Below the pieces are notes generated by a model. It did no database searches and was not told the origin of the DNA. It saw only the letters and a list, made by a program, of their open reading frames with translations. 64,000 nt of DNA, taken from NCBI GenBank assembly GCA_001464115.1, contig LNES01000003.1, forward strand, positions 434,001-498,000. Reading direction: 5' to 3'. Below are positions 54,753-63,543 of the stretch, piece after piece. Made by a program: the position numbers and the translations under genes. The stretch comes from Chlamydiae bacterium Ga0074140 (GTDB lineage Bacteria > Chlamydiota > Chlamydiia > Chlamydiales > Rhabdochlamydiaceae). Every line of letters begins with the position of its first letter. The stretch's first letter is position 1.

Positions 54753-55718
54753 ATGAAAGACCCGCTCCTGATTCACGTTAAAAATTTTCTCAAAGCGCAC
54801 CATGTTGCGGAAAAGCCTCTACTACTCGGATTTTCCGGTGGAGGAGACTCCCTGGCGCTTCTTCACCTTCTGCTCGAAGCCGGCGCCGGCAGCTCGCTTC
54901 ATCTCGCGCATGTTGACCATGGATGGCGCCCAGAGAGTCGCGAGGAGGCGGAAAGCCTGTCTGCCATGGCAAGAAAGTTGGATCTTCCGTTTCATCTCCA
55001 CGCACTGACCCAAAAAGGCAAAAGCAACTTGGAGGAGGGGGCGCGCATAGAGCGGTTAGCATTTTTTTCTAAAGTTTATCGAGAAATTGATGCGCAGGCA
55101 CTTCTCCTGGGCCATCACGCTGATGATCAGGCGGAGACGGTCCTTAAAAGGGTGTTAGAGGGTGCCCATCTGCTTTCACTAGGAGGGATAAAAGAGATCT
55201 CGTCGTTGGAAGGAATGCAGGTCTGGAGGCCTCTTTTAAAATTTCACAAACAGTTTATTGTGAAATGGTTAGATAAGAGAGGGTTTAAAGGTATTGAAGA
55301 TAGCACAAACCATGACCCCTCTTTTTTGCGAGCGCGTCTCCGTACACAAGTTCTTCCCTCCCTAGCGGAGAGCTATGGAAAGGAGATCTCCAGTAACCTA
55401 GTCAGATTAGGTAGAACTATGGAGCAAGTAGAGGCGATGATGACAGGGGAGATCGACAAAACTCTCTCAAGTATTAGGAGAGAGGCTACGGGTATTTTTC
55501 TGGATATCCCTGAATCCTATCCCAGGGTCTTGCGCAGTGCGATCGTGAAGAGGTTTTTGCAAGGGGAAAATTTTTTTCTCTCCTATGAGAGTTTAGAAAC
55601 AGTGTGTTCGCTTCTCGAATCGAAAAAGTCTAAGCGTCACTTCCTTTCAAAAGGAAAAAAACTAATTGTAAACCGCGGAACATTAACTGTTTTTGTTTCA
55701 AACTCTTTTAAAAATTAA
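54753..55718 (+). CDS. tilS: tRNA(Ile)-lysidine synthase
   Basis: A 321-aa enzyme that converts C34 of tRNA-Ile(CAU) to lysidine with ATP. The PP-loop is LLLGFSGGGDSLALLHLL (SGGxDS). LAHVDHGWRPESREEAESL and LLLGHHADDQAETVLKRVL are the family motifs, and the C-terminal domain is reduced. The start is taken at MKDPLLIHV; an upstream Met adds 18 dubious residues. It precedes ftsH, the usual tilS-ftsH pair. Confidence 0.93.
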   Translation: MKDPLLIHVKNFLKAHHVAEKPLLLGFSGGGDSLALLHLLLEAGAGSSLHLAHVDHGWRPESREEAESLSAMARKLDLPFHLHALTQKGKSNLEEGARIERLAFFSKVYREIDAQALLLGHHADDQAETVLKRVLEGAHLLSLGGIKEISSLEGMQVWRPLLKFHKQFIVKWLDKRGFKGIEDSTNHDPSFLRARLRTQVLPSLAESYGKEISSNLVRLGRTMEQVEAMMTGEIDKTLSSIRREATGIFLDIPESYPRVLRSAIVKRFLQGENFFLSYESLETVCSLLESKKSKRHFLSKGKKLIVNRGTLTVFVSNSFKN

Positions 55719-55900
55719 AATTAACTAATAATTAATATGGTCATAAAAAACGAATCTGCTAAGATTACGAAGTAGAGGGGCTTTAGGTTCATTACTTGCG
55801 TTTGTGCAATTTGCAGCGGTCGTTTCCGAATTGAATTTTTCTTTACGGAAATGGTCGATAGGTGATTTGCTAACTTGTTTGGCCTAAATGATAAAAAACT

Positions 55901-58642
55901 ATGGCAAATGAAAATAATCAGAAACCAGAAGGAAGAAAAGGAATCCCCGGGGGATTTTTCATCTTTCTAATCGCTGCAATTTTAGCTGTTTTCTCTATAC
56001 AGAATCTCTCATCGGAGAAGTCTGCTAAAGTTGGCTTTAGTCATCAAACGGAGCATCTTGTCAACCTCGACCTCCTCCAAAAAGATGAGAGCCATAAGAC
56101 TGCCCTCAATGATAATCTGGTTACATTTACTGGTAGGTTCAAAGACCGCCTTACTGATGATGCTAAGAGCCGCTTCCGCTTTCTAGATTTTCTCTATCAG
56201 AACCATGAACTCACCGAAAGACAGCGTACACTCGAAAAAGAGATCGGCTCCTTAAAGCAAAATGTCAAAGATTCAGCTGACTGGTTCTTGCAACTTAGTG
56301 GGATCTCTCTTCCAAAAGGTGGGTATAAAGTTGTCGATCCAATTTACGATACGACTGGTCGTGAAAATGCGATCGTCCTTAAATCTCTTTCGGATAGAAA
56401 TGTATTAAGCCTTAAAGATTTAGAAAAACGCTTTGCCGCTCTTACGGCCGCTAACGCCTCCGAGGTACAAAGCTTTGGAAAAGATCTTCTCATTCTAATC
56501 CAAGGCTTCCGTTCTCCTAACTTGGGAATCGGTAGTGAAGCACTGAAACAGAATCTGCGTGACTATGAGCAGCAGGTCGCGGCGGTAACCGGTGAGGGAC
56601 ATGAGCAAGAGCAGATCGCAACCTATGGTGCGACGCTTGCCAATCTCTCAAAGATCGTCCGCGAACTTGATCAAGAAGAACAGGGAGTTCGTCTCACAGG
56701 CCTTCGCAGCGTGCGCAACTACAAAGCTGAGATCGATGAGTATGCTCGTGTTTCTGAAGAGCTCCAGAAGAATGATGCGCAGTTAGAAAAAGCAAGAGCC
56801 CAAGTTACCGGTGTCATCTGGTTCTTCAATGATGAGGAGCTCTCAACCCGTGCGCTCGAAAAGAAGGATTCTGAGCTATACAACCACTGGTTCTTACAAG
56901 CCAAAGAAGAGTGGGAAAACTTCTCTGCGAATAAAGGCGCGATCTTCAAAGCACCAGACCAGCCACGGAATGTAGTTCTGGATAAGACCTTTAAGAGCGA
57001 GGAGCCCTCTCCGAACTACCTGGGATATTTCCTCCCGCTGCTTCCACTCCTCGTGATTATCCTACTTCTCTACTTTGGTTTCTCTCGACAGATGAAAGGG
57101 GCTGGATCTGGAGCGTTCAACTTTGGAAAATCTCCAGCACGCCTTTTGACAAAAGAGCGCAACAAGGTGACATTCAAAGATGTCGCAGGCTGCGATGAGG
57201 CGAAAGAGGAGCTCCAGGAGATCGTCGACTTTTTGAAAGATCCTTCGAAATTCACGGCTCTCGGTGCGCGTATTCCAAAAGGGGTACTCTGCATCGGTGC
57301 GCCTGGAACAGGAAAAACTTTGATCGCTAAAGCAGTCGCAGGGGAAGCGGATAGACCCTTCTTCTCGATCTCCGGTTCAGACTTCGTGGAAATGTTTGTC
57401 GGCGTGGGTGCAAGCCGTATCCGCGACCTATTTGATCAGGCGAAGAAAAATGCGCCTTGCATCATCTTCATGGATGAGATCGACGCAGTGGGCCGCCATC
57501 GTGGTGCGGGCATGGGCGGAGGACACGACGAGCGCGAGCAGACGCTTAACCAGCTCCTCGTTGAGATGGATGGCTTTGACACGACAGAGGGTGTGATTCT
57601 GATCGCAGCGACCAACCGACCTGATGTTCTCGATAAGGCGTTACTGCGTCCTGGCCGATTTGATAGACGTATCGTCATCGATCTCCCAGACATCAAGGGA
57701 CGTCACGAGATTTTGAAGGTTCATGCACGTAAAATTAAGCTCGATGCTGCAGTAGATCTCATGTACATCGCACGAAACACACCGGGAGCATCTGGTGCTG
57801 ATCTTGCCAATATCTTGAATGAAGCGGCTCTTCTTGCTGCCCGTAAAGGCAGAAGCGCTGTGACTGCACAAGATGCTGCAGAGGCGTGCGATAAGGTGCG
57901 CTACGGTAAAGAGCGCAGAAGCCTTGAGATCGACCAGAATGAGCGCAAGACTACTGCCTATCACGAATCTGGCCACGCTGTCGCGGCGATGCTTGTGAAG
58001 CATGCAGATCCCGTTGATAAGGTTACTATTATCCCAAGAGGACTCTCATTGGGAGCGACCCACTTCATGCCCAAAAAGAACCGCGTCAGCTACTGGAAAA
58101 AAGAGATCCTCGACCAGCTAATCGTCCTTATGGGAGGCCGCGTTGCAGAGGAGATCTTTGTTGGCGATATCTCTTCCGGGGCGCAGATGGATATTTCTCA
58201 GGCGACTCGACTCGTCCGCAGCATGGTCTGCGAATGGGGTATGAGCGATGCTCTGGGTACGATCGCGTATGATGAGCGAAGCGAGCAGGGACAGTATCTC
58301 GGCATGCCAGCTTACCAAGATAAAAACTACTCACAAGCAACTGCAAAATTCATCGATGATGAAGTGAAAAAGATCATGGATGAAGCGCATACACAAGCTG
58401 TTCAGCTGATCCAGAATAACAAGGAAAAAGTGCAGCTCATGACGGAGATGCTCATCGAGTTTGAAACACTCGATCGCGAAGATGTTCTCGATATCATGGG
58501 TGGGACGTGGGACGCTGTGAAGAAAAAGCAGAAGCTCAAGGTGACCGAAGAGCTCCAACGCAAACTTCCGCCACCACCACCATCTCCTGCAAAGGGCACA
58601 AAACGACCTGCAACGGATGGCCCTCTGCCCCAGCAGATCTAA
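55901..58642 (+). CDS. ftsH: ATP-dependent zinc metalloprotease FtsH
   Basis: A 913-aa membrane-bound AAA+ protease that degrades membrane and regulatory proteins. N-terminal helix [17 protein letters not shown], then a greatly enlarged periplasmic domain (about residues 45-370), second helix [17 protein letters not shown], Walker A GAPGTGKT, Walker [15 protein letters not shown] region [17 protein letters not shown], zinc motif HESGH, and a third ligand later. Most FtsH are about 640 residues; the extra length is all periplasmic and is characteristic of chlamydial FtsH. A clear terminator follows. Confidence 0.97.
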   Translation: MANENNQKPEGRKGIPGGFFIFLIAAILAVFSIQNLSSEKSAKVGFSHQTEHLVNLDLLQKDESHKTALNDNLVTFTGRFKDRLTDDAKSRFRFLDFLYQNHELTERQRTLEKEIGSLKQNVKDSADWFLQLSGISLPKGGYKVVDPIYDTTGRENAIVLKSLSDRNVLSLKDLEKRFAALTAANASEVQSFGKDLLILIQGFRSPNLGIGSEALKQNLRDYEQQVAAVTGEGHEQEQIATYGATLANLSKIVRELDQEEQGVRLTGLRSVRNYKAEIDEYARVSEELQKNDAQLEKARAQVTGVIWFFNDEELSTRALEKKDSELYNHWFLQAKEEWENFSANKGAIFKAPDQPRNVVLDKTFKSEEPSPNYLGYFLPLLPLLVIILLLYFGFSRQMKGAGSGAFNFGKSPARLLTKERNKVTFKDVAGCDEAKEELQEIVDFLKDPSKFTALGARIPKGVLCIGAPGTGKTLIAKAVAGEADRPFFSISGSDFVEMFVGVGASRIRDLFDQAKKNAPCIIFMDEIDAVGRHRGAGMGGGHDEREQTLNQLLVEMDGFDTTEGVILIAATNRPDVLDKALLRPGRFDRRIVIDLPDIKGRHEILKVHARKIKLDAAVDLMYIARNTPGASGADLANILNEAALLAARKGRSAVTAQDAAEACDKVRYGKERRSLEIDQNERKTTAYHESGHAVAAMLVKHADPVDKVTIIPRGLSLGATHFMPKKNRVSYWKKEILDQLIVLMGGRVAEEIFVGDISSGAQMDISQATRLVRSMVCEWGMSDALGTIAYDERSEQGQYLGMPAYQDKNYSQATAKFIDDEVKKIMDEAHTQAVQLIQNNKEKVQLMTEMLIEFETLDREDVLDIMGGTWDAVKKKQKLKVTEELQRKLPPPPPSPAKGTKRPATDGPLPQQI

Positions 58643-58650
58643 ATTTCTTT

Positions 58651-58690
58651 AAAGACCAGAGCCCTTAATAAGGGACCTGGTCTTTTTATT
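58651..58690 (+). terminator. Rho-independent terminator of ftsH
   Basis: AAAGACCAGAGCCC - TTAATAA - GGGACCTGGTCTTT with one mismatch region, followed by TTTATTT. Confidence 0.88.
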
Positions 58691-58738
58691 TCGTTTAATT
58701 CCAAGTCAGATTACACTTTTTACTAAAAAAGGGTAATT

Positions 58739-59878
58739 ATGACAGCAATCGGATCCGCACCTGCTATAAAATCTTTGGTTGCGGAAGCAGAGTCTGCGCT
58801 CACTCGGATCAAGAAAGAGGTTGTCTCTTCGCACGATATCATTCCACGCACAGAGCTCAGTGCTTTTAACCCTCAAAAAGTTAAAGAATATTACGACAAG
58901 TACGGATTTCGGGTAGTTCGTTATTTACAATACAATGTTGTGTATGGAAAGGCCGAGAGAGCTTGCAATGCTGCTTTAAATGAAGTTTTTAAGGAGCTGC
59001 AATTCCCATCGAGTGCATTCCCGATCGCAATGACAAAATTTGGAGTAGGGGAGTGTCAGGCAGTGATGAATCTTGGTGCGGCAAGGCTCTTCTCCCTGAA
59101 TCCCTGCGTTATCTCTCTTACAAGCGATCCAGGATTGGCAGATCCACAGACAAGGGGCGATGTGTATGGTCATGTCTTTCTTGTTTTGGGGACTTCACAT
59201 GAAGCTCTCGTAAGTGCATCGAACCTGGTTAAGACAAAAGAAGTTGCAAAGATTTTTAATCATCTTAGAGACAAGAACGCGGTCATATTCGATCCCTTTT
59301 TAAGCGTTGTGTGCCCGGTTTCAAAATTTTCTACAGAGGCACAACCTCTCCAAAAATACAATGAGCTCTTCGGAACCCATTATGCTTACTATGTAGGACA
59401 ATTTAACTGGGACAACAAGAAGTGTACCACTATTCTTCAAGAGGCGGATCGTATTTATACACTGGCAAAATCCAAGCTCTCAACCGAGAAACCGGAGCGC
59501 TTTATGGATCTTCATTGTATGACAAATTATGCGCTACTCACAAAGAAACTTGAACAGGATGTTCTCCCTCGCACTCTTGCCTGTGTAAAAGAGCTCTTTT
59601 CAAGCTTGGAATGGAAAACAAAAAACGATTCGATGAATGGAGAATGGAGCGTCTGGGCGCAAGGAGCAAAAGAGCCAATTGCGCATGCTGTAAAGTCTTT
59701 ACAGGGTCTGAGCTTCAAAGTTGCTTTGTGCAAAGTTAAAGATCAGGACACATATGTGACAGTGTTGAAAAACCCTAATCCCGACGAGCTGCCAACAGTC
59801 AATAACATCTCTCATGTTGTGACCGCAATTTACCCTGCAACTGTGGCGCGCCTCATCGCGGAATACGCGAGTGCTTAA
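58739..59878 (+). CDS. Predicted papain/transglutaminase-like cysteine protease-fold protein
   Basis: A 379-aa soluble protein without signal peptide or membrane segments. I do not recognise the family, but three spaced motifs fit a Cys-His-Asp catalytic core: GVGECQAVMNLGAARLF (C106), GDVYGHVFLVLG (H145) and NAVIFDPFLSV (D185). The pattern G-E-C-x-x-x-x, then G-H-x-F-L-V-x-G, then V-I-x-D-P matches transglutaminase-like or papain-like effectors of other intracellular bacteria. The C-terminus ends IYPATVARLIAEYASA. It sits between ftsH and pnp, which are near neighbours in Chlamydiaceae, so it looks like an insertion. A host-directed effector is plausible. Enzyme activity is inference. Confidence 0.7.
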   Translation: MTAIGSAPAIKSLVAEAESALTRIKKEVVSSHDIIPRTELSAFNPQKVKEYYDKYGFRVVRYLQYNVVYGKAERACNAALNEVFKELQFPSSAFPIAMTKFGVGECQAVMNLGAARLFSLNPCVISLTSDPGLADPQTRGDVYGHVFLVLGTSHEALVSASNLVKTKEVAKIFNHLRDKNAVIFDPFLSVVCPVSKFSTEAQPLQKYNELFGTHYAYYVGQFNWDNKKCTTILQEADRIYTLAKSKLSTEKPERFMDLHCMTNYALLTKKLEQDVLPRTLACVKELFSSLEWKTKNDSMNGEWSVWAQGAKEPIAHAVKSLQGLSFKVALCKVKDQDTYVTVLKNPNPDELPTVNNISHVVTAIYPATVARLIAEYASA

Positions 59879-59921
59879 AGCATAATTCGAAATCTAATTG
59901 AGCGAGCGTAAAGCGAGCTCC

Positions 59922-59989
59922 TTGGAGTGCGGCGCTCTGCGCCGTCTTAGCTAAACAAATCCAAGGCGGCGCGAAGCGCCGCACTCCAA
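59922..59989. repeat. Large REP-like palindrome between convergent genes
   Basis: TTGGAGTGCGGCGC (59922-59935) is matched by GCGCCGCACTCCAA (59976-59989). The inner part is GCGCTCTGCGCC and AAGGCGGCGCGAAGCGCC. Same GGAGTGCGG core as the elements at 46101 and 48531. It lies between the 379-aa gene and the 3' end of pnp and may serve as a bidirectional 3'-end structure. Confidence 0.8.
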
Positions 59990-60034
59990 AGAACGCTTCG
60001 CGTTCAAAGAATTACGCAGGAGTCTCGTTTCTTC

Positions 60035-62149
60035 TTATTGGGGCGCTCCAACTTTTTGTGGAGGAGGAAGAAGAGCTTTGCGGCTCAGTTTGATCTGACC
60101 ACGATCGTTAATGTCGAGTACCTTCACCTCCATCATATCGCCCTCTTTGCAGACGTCGCGCACATCGCGGACGCGTGAATGAGCGAGCTCTGAGATGTGG
60201 CAGAGGCCCTCTTTTCCAGGGAAGAGTTCGACGAAGCAGCCAAACTCCACAACAGAGACAACACGTCCAGTGTATGTCTTGCCGATCTCAGCTTCAGCTG
60301 TGAGATCGTGGACGATCTTCTTCGCTTTTTCCATCGACTCTCTGGATGTCGCAGAAATGCTGACAAGGCCGCTATCGTCGATATCGATCTGCGCACCGGT
60401 CTCTTCGACGATGGCGCGGATCTGTTTTCCGCCGGGCCCGATAACTGTTCCGATCTTGCTAGGCTTGATCTGGACTGTTTCGATGTGGGGAGCGTAGCTT
60501 GAGAGCTGTTCTTTAGGTTTGGGGCAGATCTCGAGCATCTTTTGAAGGATGTGGATTCTTCCCTGCTTTGCTTGTGCTAGAGCGGCCTTCATGATCTGCT
60601 TATTGATCCCTTCGATCTTGATGTCGAGCTGGAATGCAGTGATCCCTGTTGTGTCGCCCGCGAGTTTAAAGTCCATGTCTCCCAAAAAGTCCTCTTCGCC
60701 GAGGATGTCGGAGAGGATCGCGTAGTGGTCACCTTCGAGGATGAGGCCCATGGCAATGCCCGCAATCGGATGGCGAATAGGAACACCCGCATCCATAAGA
60801 GCTAAGCAACCGCCACAAACGGAGGCCATAGAGGAAGAGCCGTTTGACTCTGTGATGTTCGACTCTAGGCGGATAACATATGGAAAGTTCTCCTGCTTTG
60901 GTACGGTCATCGAGAGCGCGCGCTCAGCGAGTTTTCCGTGGCCAATCTCACGTCTTCCTGGAGAACCGATGCGGCCTACTTCTCCAACAGAGAATGGAGG
61001 GAAGGAGTATTGAAGATAGAATCTGCGGGTGCTATCGCCTTCGAGATCTTCAAATCGTTGACCCATCGTCTCGCCGCCGAGTGTTGCTACAGCAAGAGCT
61101 TGCGTTTCACCCCGTGTAAAAAGGGCGCTGCCGTGTGTGCGAGGAAGGAGGCCTGTTTCAATGTTGATCTGGCGGATCTCTTCACAAGTTCTTCCATCAC
61201 TGCGGCGATTTGTTTTGAGAATTCTTTCGCGTAGGTGTTGGGCATGCACCTTTTTAAAGGCGGCCATGAGATCTGCTTTTGAATACTTAGCTTCTTGACC
61301 TTCGGGAAGGAGTTTTTCAATAAGGGATTCTTTCGCCTGGTCTACGTGGGCGTCGCGAGCTTCCTTTTCCTTGATAGCAAAGGCTTCACGCAGTTTCTCG
61401 CCAATGGAGCTATCCACTTCAGAGATGAGCTCTTTGGAAGGGATTTTGAGCTCTCCCATCTTTTTGGGTTTTCCAATTGTCTTCTGCCAGTCGCTTAGGC
61501 CGACGCAGATCTCTCGGATTGCTTGATGTCCCTCTTCGATTGCATCGAGGATCTGCTCTTCTGTGAGGAAGTCCGCATAGCCTTCGATCATGAGGATCGC
61601 ATCATCTGTTCCAGCGAGGATTAGGTCGAGACGAGACTGTTTCTGCTCTTCGATAGTTGGGTTTACAATGAATTCATTATTGATAAGGCCAACACGTACA
61701 GCCCCGATCGGTTTAATGAGGGGGATGTCGGAGATAACGAGTGCTGCGGAGGCAGCGCAGATTGCTAGGGGCTCTGTCGCATGAATTCCATCGTATGAAA
61801 GGACATAAGAAAGAACTTGTACTTCATTGTAATAACCATCTTCGAACATCGGTCTTAGCGGACGGTCAATGAGGCGGCAGATGAGGATCTCTCGCTCAGA
61901 AGGACGTCCTTCTCTTTTGATGAATCCTCCCAGAGATTTTCCTGCAGCTGAAAATTTCTCCTGGTAGTCGACACGGAGGGGAAAGAAATCCACATCAGCA
62001 GCCGATGGAGCTGCGCAAGCGGTAGCGAGTAAGATCGTTTCACCTGAACGTACAGTGACGGCGCCATTAGCTTGACGCGCGATCTTTCCTGTTTCAAAGG
62101 TGATCTCTTTTCCTGCGACTGAAATGGTTTTGGATTGCTTATTGAACAT
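60035..62149 (-). CDS. pnp: Polyribonucleotide nucleotidyltransferase (PNPase)
   Basis: A 704-aa 3'-5' phosphorolytic exoribonuclease. Two RNase PH domains (FPLRVDYQEKFSAAGKSLGG and FIKREGRPSEREIL in the first; GETQALAVATLGGE, YSFPPFSVGEVGRIGSPGRR and FLGDMDFKLAGDTTGITAFQ in the second) are followed by KH (KIGTVIGPGGKQIRAIVEET) and S1 (YTGRVVSVVEFGCFVELFPG) domains. AGGAG lies eight bases before the ATG. It follows rpsO through a structured leader, the conserved rpsO-pnp order. Confidence 0.97.
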   Translation of the reverse strand: MFNKQSKTISVAGKEITFETGKIARQANGAVTVRSGETILLATACAAPSAADVDFFPLRVDYQEKFSAAGKSLGGFIKREGRPSEREILICRLIDRPLRPMFEDGYYNEVQVLSYVLSYDGIHATEPLAICAASAALVISDIPLIKPIGAVRVGLINNEFIVNPTIEEQKQSRLDLILAGTDDAILMIEGYADFLTEEQILDAIEEGHQAIREICVGLSDWQKTIGKPKKMGELKIPSKELISEVDSSIGEKLREAFAIKEKEARDAHVDQAKESLIEKLLPEGQEAKYSKADLMAAFKKVHAQHLRERILKTNRRSDGRTCEEIRQINIETGLLPRTHGSALFTRGETQALAVATLGGETMGQRFEDLEGDSTRRFYLQYSFPPFSVGEVGRIGSPGRREIGHGKLAERALSMTVPKQENFPYVIRLESNITESNGSSSMASVCGGCLALMDAGVPIRHPIAGIAMGLILEGDHYAILSDILGEEDFLGDMDFKLAGDTTGITAFQLDIKIEGINKQIMKAALAQAKQGRIHILQKMLEICPKPKEQLSSYAPHIETVQIKPSKIGTVIGPGGKQIRAIVEETGAQIDIDDSGLVSISATSRESMEKAKKIVHDLTAEAEIGKTYTGRVVSVVEFGCFVELFPGKEGLCHISELAHSRVRDVRDVCKEGDMMEVKVLDINDRGQIKLSRKALLPPPQKVGAPQ

Positions 62150-62185
62150 TATTTGATTCTCCTAAAAATTTGTTAACACTGTTAG

Positions 62186-62246
62186 GAGGATGAACTGTCC
62201 ATTTTTAAAGAAAAGGTTTTTCTTCAAAAATGGGCCTTTCATCCTC
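62186..62246 (-). promoter_or_regulatory. pnp leader hairpin
   Basis: GAGGATGAAAGGCCCATTTTT pairs with AAAAATGGACAGTTCATCCTC on the minus strand (62246-62226 with 62206-62186) around a roughly 19-base loop. It is a long stem just upstream of the pnp start. In E. coli such a stem is cut by RNase III and mediates PNPase autocontrol; the same role here is inference. Confidence 0.55.
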
Positions 62247-62253
62247 TTGAATA

Positions 62254-62282
62254 AACCTATCCACAAAAGCTGTGGATAGGTT
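62254..62282 (-). terminator. Hairpin after rpsO
   Basis: AACCTATCCACA / TGTGGATAGGTT, a perfect 12-bp stem with a 5-base loop, 44 bases after the rpsO stop. There is no long T run, so it may be an attenuator or 3'-end protector rather than a full terminator. Confidence 0.5.
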
Positions 62283-62325
62283 GGAAAACTGTACAAGATG
62301 GGGAATAAGAATAAAAGAAAAATTC

Positions 62326-62595
62326 TTACTTACGCAGGTTCAAACGTACAATTAAAGTTTGATAACGTTTGGTGTCTGTTGAGTTAAGATAATCGAGGAG
62401 TTTTCTTCGCTGTCCAACGAGTTTAAGGAGGGACAAACGTGAATTGTGATCTTTTGGTGCAAGCTTCAGATGCTCAGTGAGCTCCGCAATGCGTTCCGTA
62501 AGAATAGCAATTTGAACATCCGCAGACCCAGTATCTTTCTCGTGAAGCTGGAACTTCTTGGTGATCTCTTCTTTGGTGCCTTTATCTAAAGACAT
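62326..62595 (-). CDS. rpsO: 30S ribosomal protein S15
   Basis: An 89-aa protein of normal length. [20 protein letters not shown], then [20 protein letters not shown] and RRKLLDYL are the S15 signature. GGGAG precedes the ATG by about nine bases. It precedes pnp on the minus strand. Confidence 0.97.
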   Translation of the reverse strand: MSLDKGTKEEITKKFQLHEKDTGSADVQIAILTERIAELTEHLKLAPKDHNSRLSLLKLVGQRRKLLDYLNSTDTKRYQTLIVRLNLRK

Positions 62596-62680
62596 TTTTC
62601 ACATCTCCCTATGATTGAGAGTTTTCTAGATTTATACCATACTGGCCAATATGATATCAACCGTCAAAAAAAGTCTCAAG

Positions 62681-63382
62681 ATGAAACCAGTTGAAGAAGA
62701 ATTTATGCGCGAGGCGCTCAAAGAGGCCGAACGCGCATTCGCAGAAGGGGAGGTGCCTGTTGGCGCCATCCTCGTGCATGAAGGTAAGATTATTGCACGC
62801 GCGCACAATGAAGTCGAGCAGCGTAAAGATGCTTCGTGCCATGCGGAGATTCTGTGTTTAAGGGCTGGCGCAGCGGTTTTAGGCGATTGGAGATTGTCCG
62901 ATGCTACGCTCTATACCACATTAGAACCCTGCTCTATGTGCGCAGGAGCACTCATTCTTTTTCGCGTCAAAAAGCTTGTATGGGGGGCTCCCGATCTTCG
63001 TCATGGCGCAAATGGGAGCTTTATCGATCTTTTCGAAAAAAAACACCCGATTCATCAGCTAGAGATTGTTTCAGGCATTCTCAAGGAGGAGTCCTCCGCG
63101 CTCATGAAGCGCTTTTTTCTCGAGAGACGTGGAGAGAAAAAGCAGTTGGTGCTTATAGAAGAGCTCATTAATCAGCAGCAGAAAAAGCTTCTCGCATGCG
63201 CAGATCGGATCGTGCCGCGGATTACGGCAGATGATCTTCTCCAGCCGAATGATTTTCCAGAGCTAGAGCATCATCCGCACTTCCGTTATGAGGAGGGGGT
63301 TTTGGAGGGATTATTGAGTGCAAGGATGGCGATCCGAGCAAAAGAAGCGATGAATGACGAGCAGAAGAGAGAAGGATTTTAA
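62681..63382 (+). CDS. tadA: tRNA adenosine(34) deaminase TadA with C-terminal extension
   Basis: A 233-aa protein. Residues 1-150 are the TadA deaminase (A34 to I34 in tRNA-Arg). Motifs: AEGEVPVGAILVHEGKIIAR, CHAEIL (HAE), TLEPCSMCAGAL (PCxxC) and the GSFIDLF loop. Canonical TadA is about 160 residues; here a further ~70 residues follow, with ACADRIVPRITADDLLQPND and then F-P-E-L-E-H-H-P-H-F-R-Y-E-E-G-V-L-E-G. That segment has no known function to me, but its sharply conserved look suggests a real domain. The start is taken at MKPVEEEF; ATG 62651 would add ten residues. Divergent from rpsO. Confidence 0.88.
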   Translation: MKPVEEEFMREALKEAERAFAEGEVPVGAILVHEGKIIARAHNEVEQRKDASCHAEILCLRAGAAVLGDWRLSDATLYTTLEPCSMCAGALILFRVKKLVWGAPDLRHGANGSFIDLFEKKHPIHQLEIVSGILKEESSALMKRFFLERRGEKKQLVLIEELINQQQKKLLACADRIVPRITADDLLQPNDFPELEHHPHFRYEEGVLEGLLSARMAIRAKEAMNDEQKREGF

Positions 63383-63389
63383 ACCCCGC

Positions 63390-63500
63390 GCTCACCGAGA
63401 GCAGGGAGACAAGAGTAAAAAAATCGGCCTCTATTCGTTTTTTGCGCAAAGCGCCTCGGTGTTCTCGGTGAGCTCGGTGGTTAAATTCTTCGGACTTGCG
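63390..63500. repeat. Intergenic CTCGGTG/CACCGAG repeat
   Basis: CTCACCGAGAGCAGGGAGAC near 63391 and CCTCGGTGTTCTCGGTGAGC near 63451, followed by GGTGGTTAAATTC. This is the ACCACCGAG-type intergenic repeat often mis-translated as 'NHRAHREHRG'. No gene is supported here. Confidence 0.6.
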
Positions 63501-63543
63501 GAGCAACGTTGTGCAGGTCTTCTAGCCAATGGAGAGGTCTCTC

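Noticed and set aside
60195-60502. Two 100-aa plus-strand frames opposite pnp
   Set aside because: They are antisense shadows of the conserved KH/S1 region of PNPase.
63222-63506. A 94-aa minus-strand frame reading NHRAHREHRG
   Set aside because: This is the well-known translation of an ACCACCGAG-type intergenic repeat, and it overlaps tadA.
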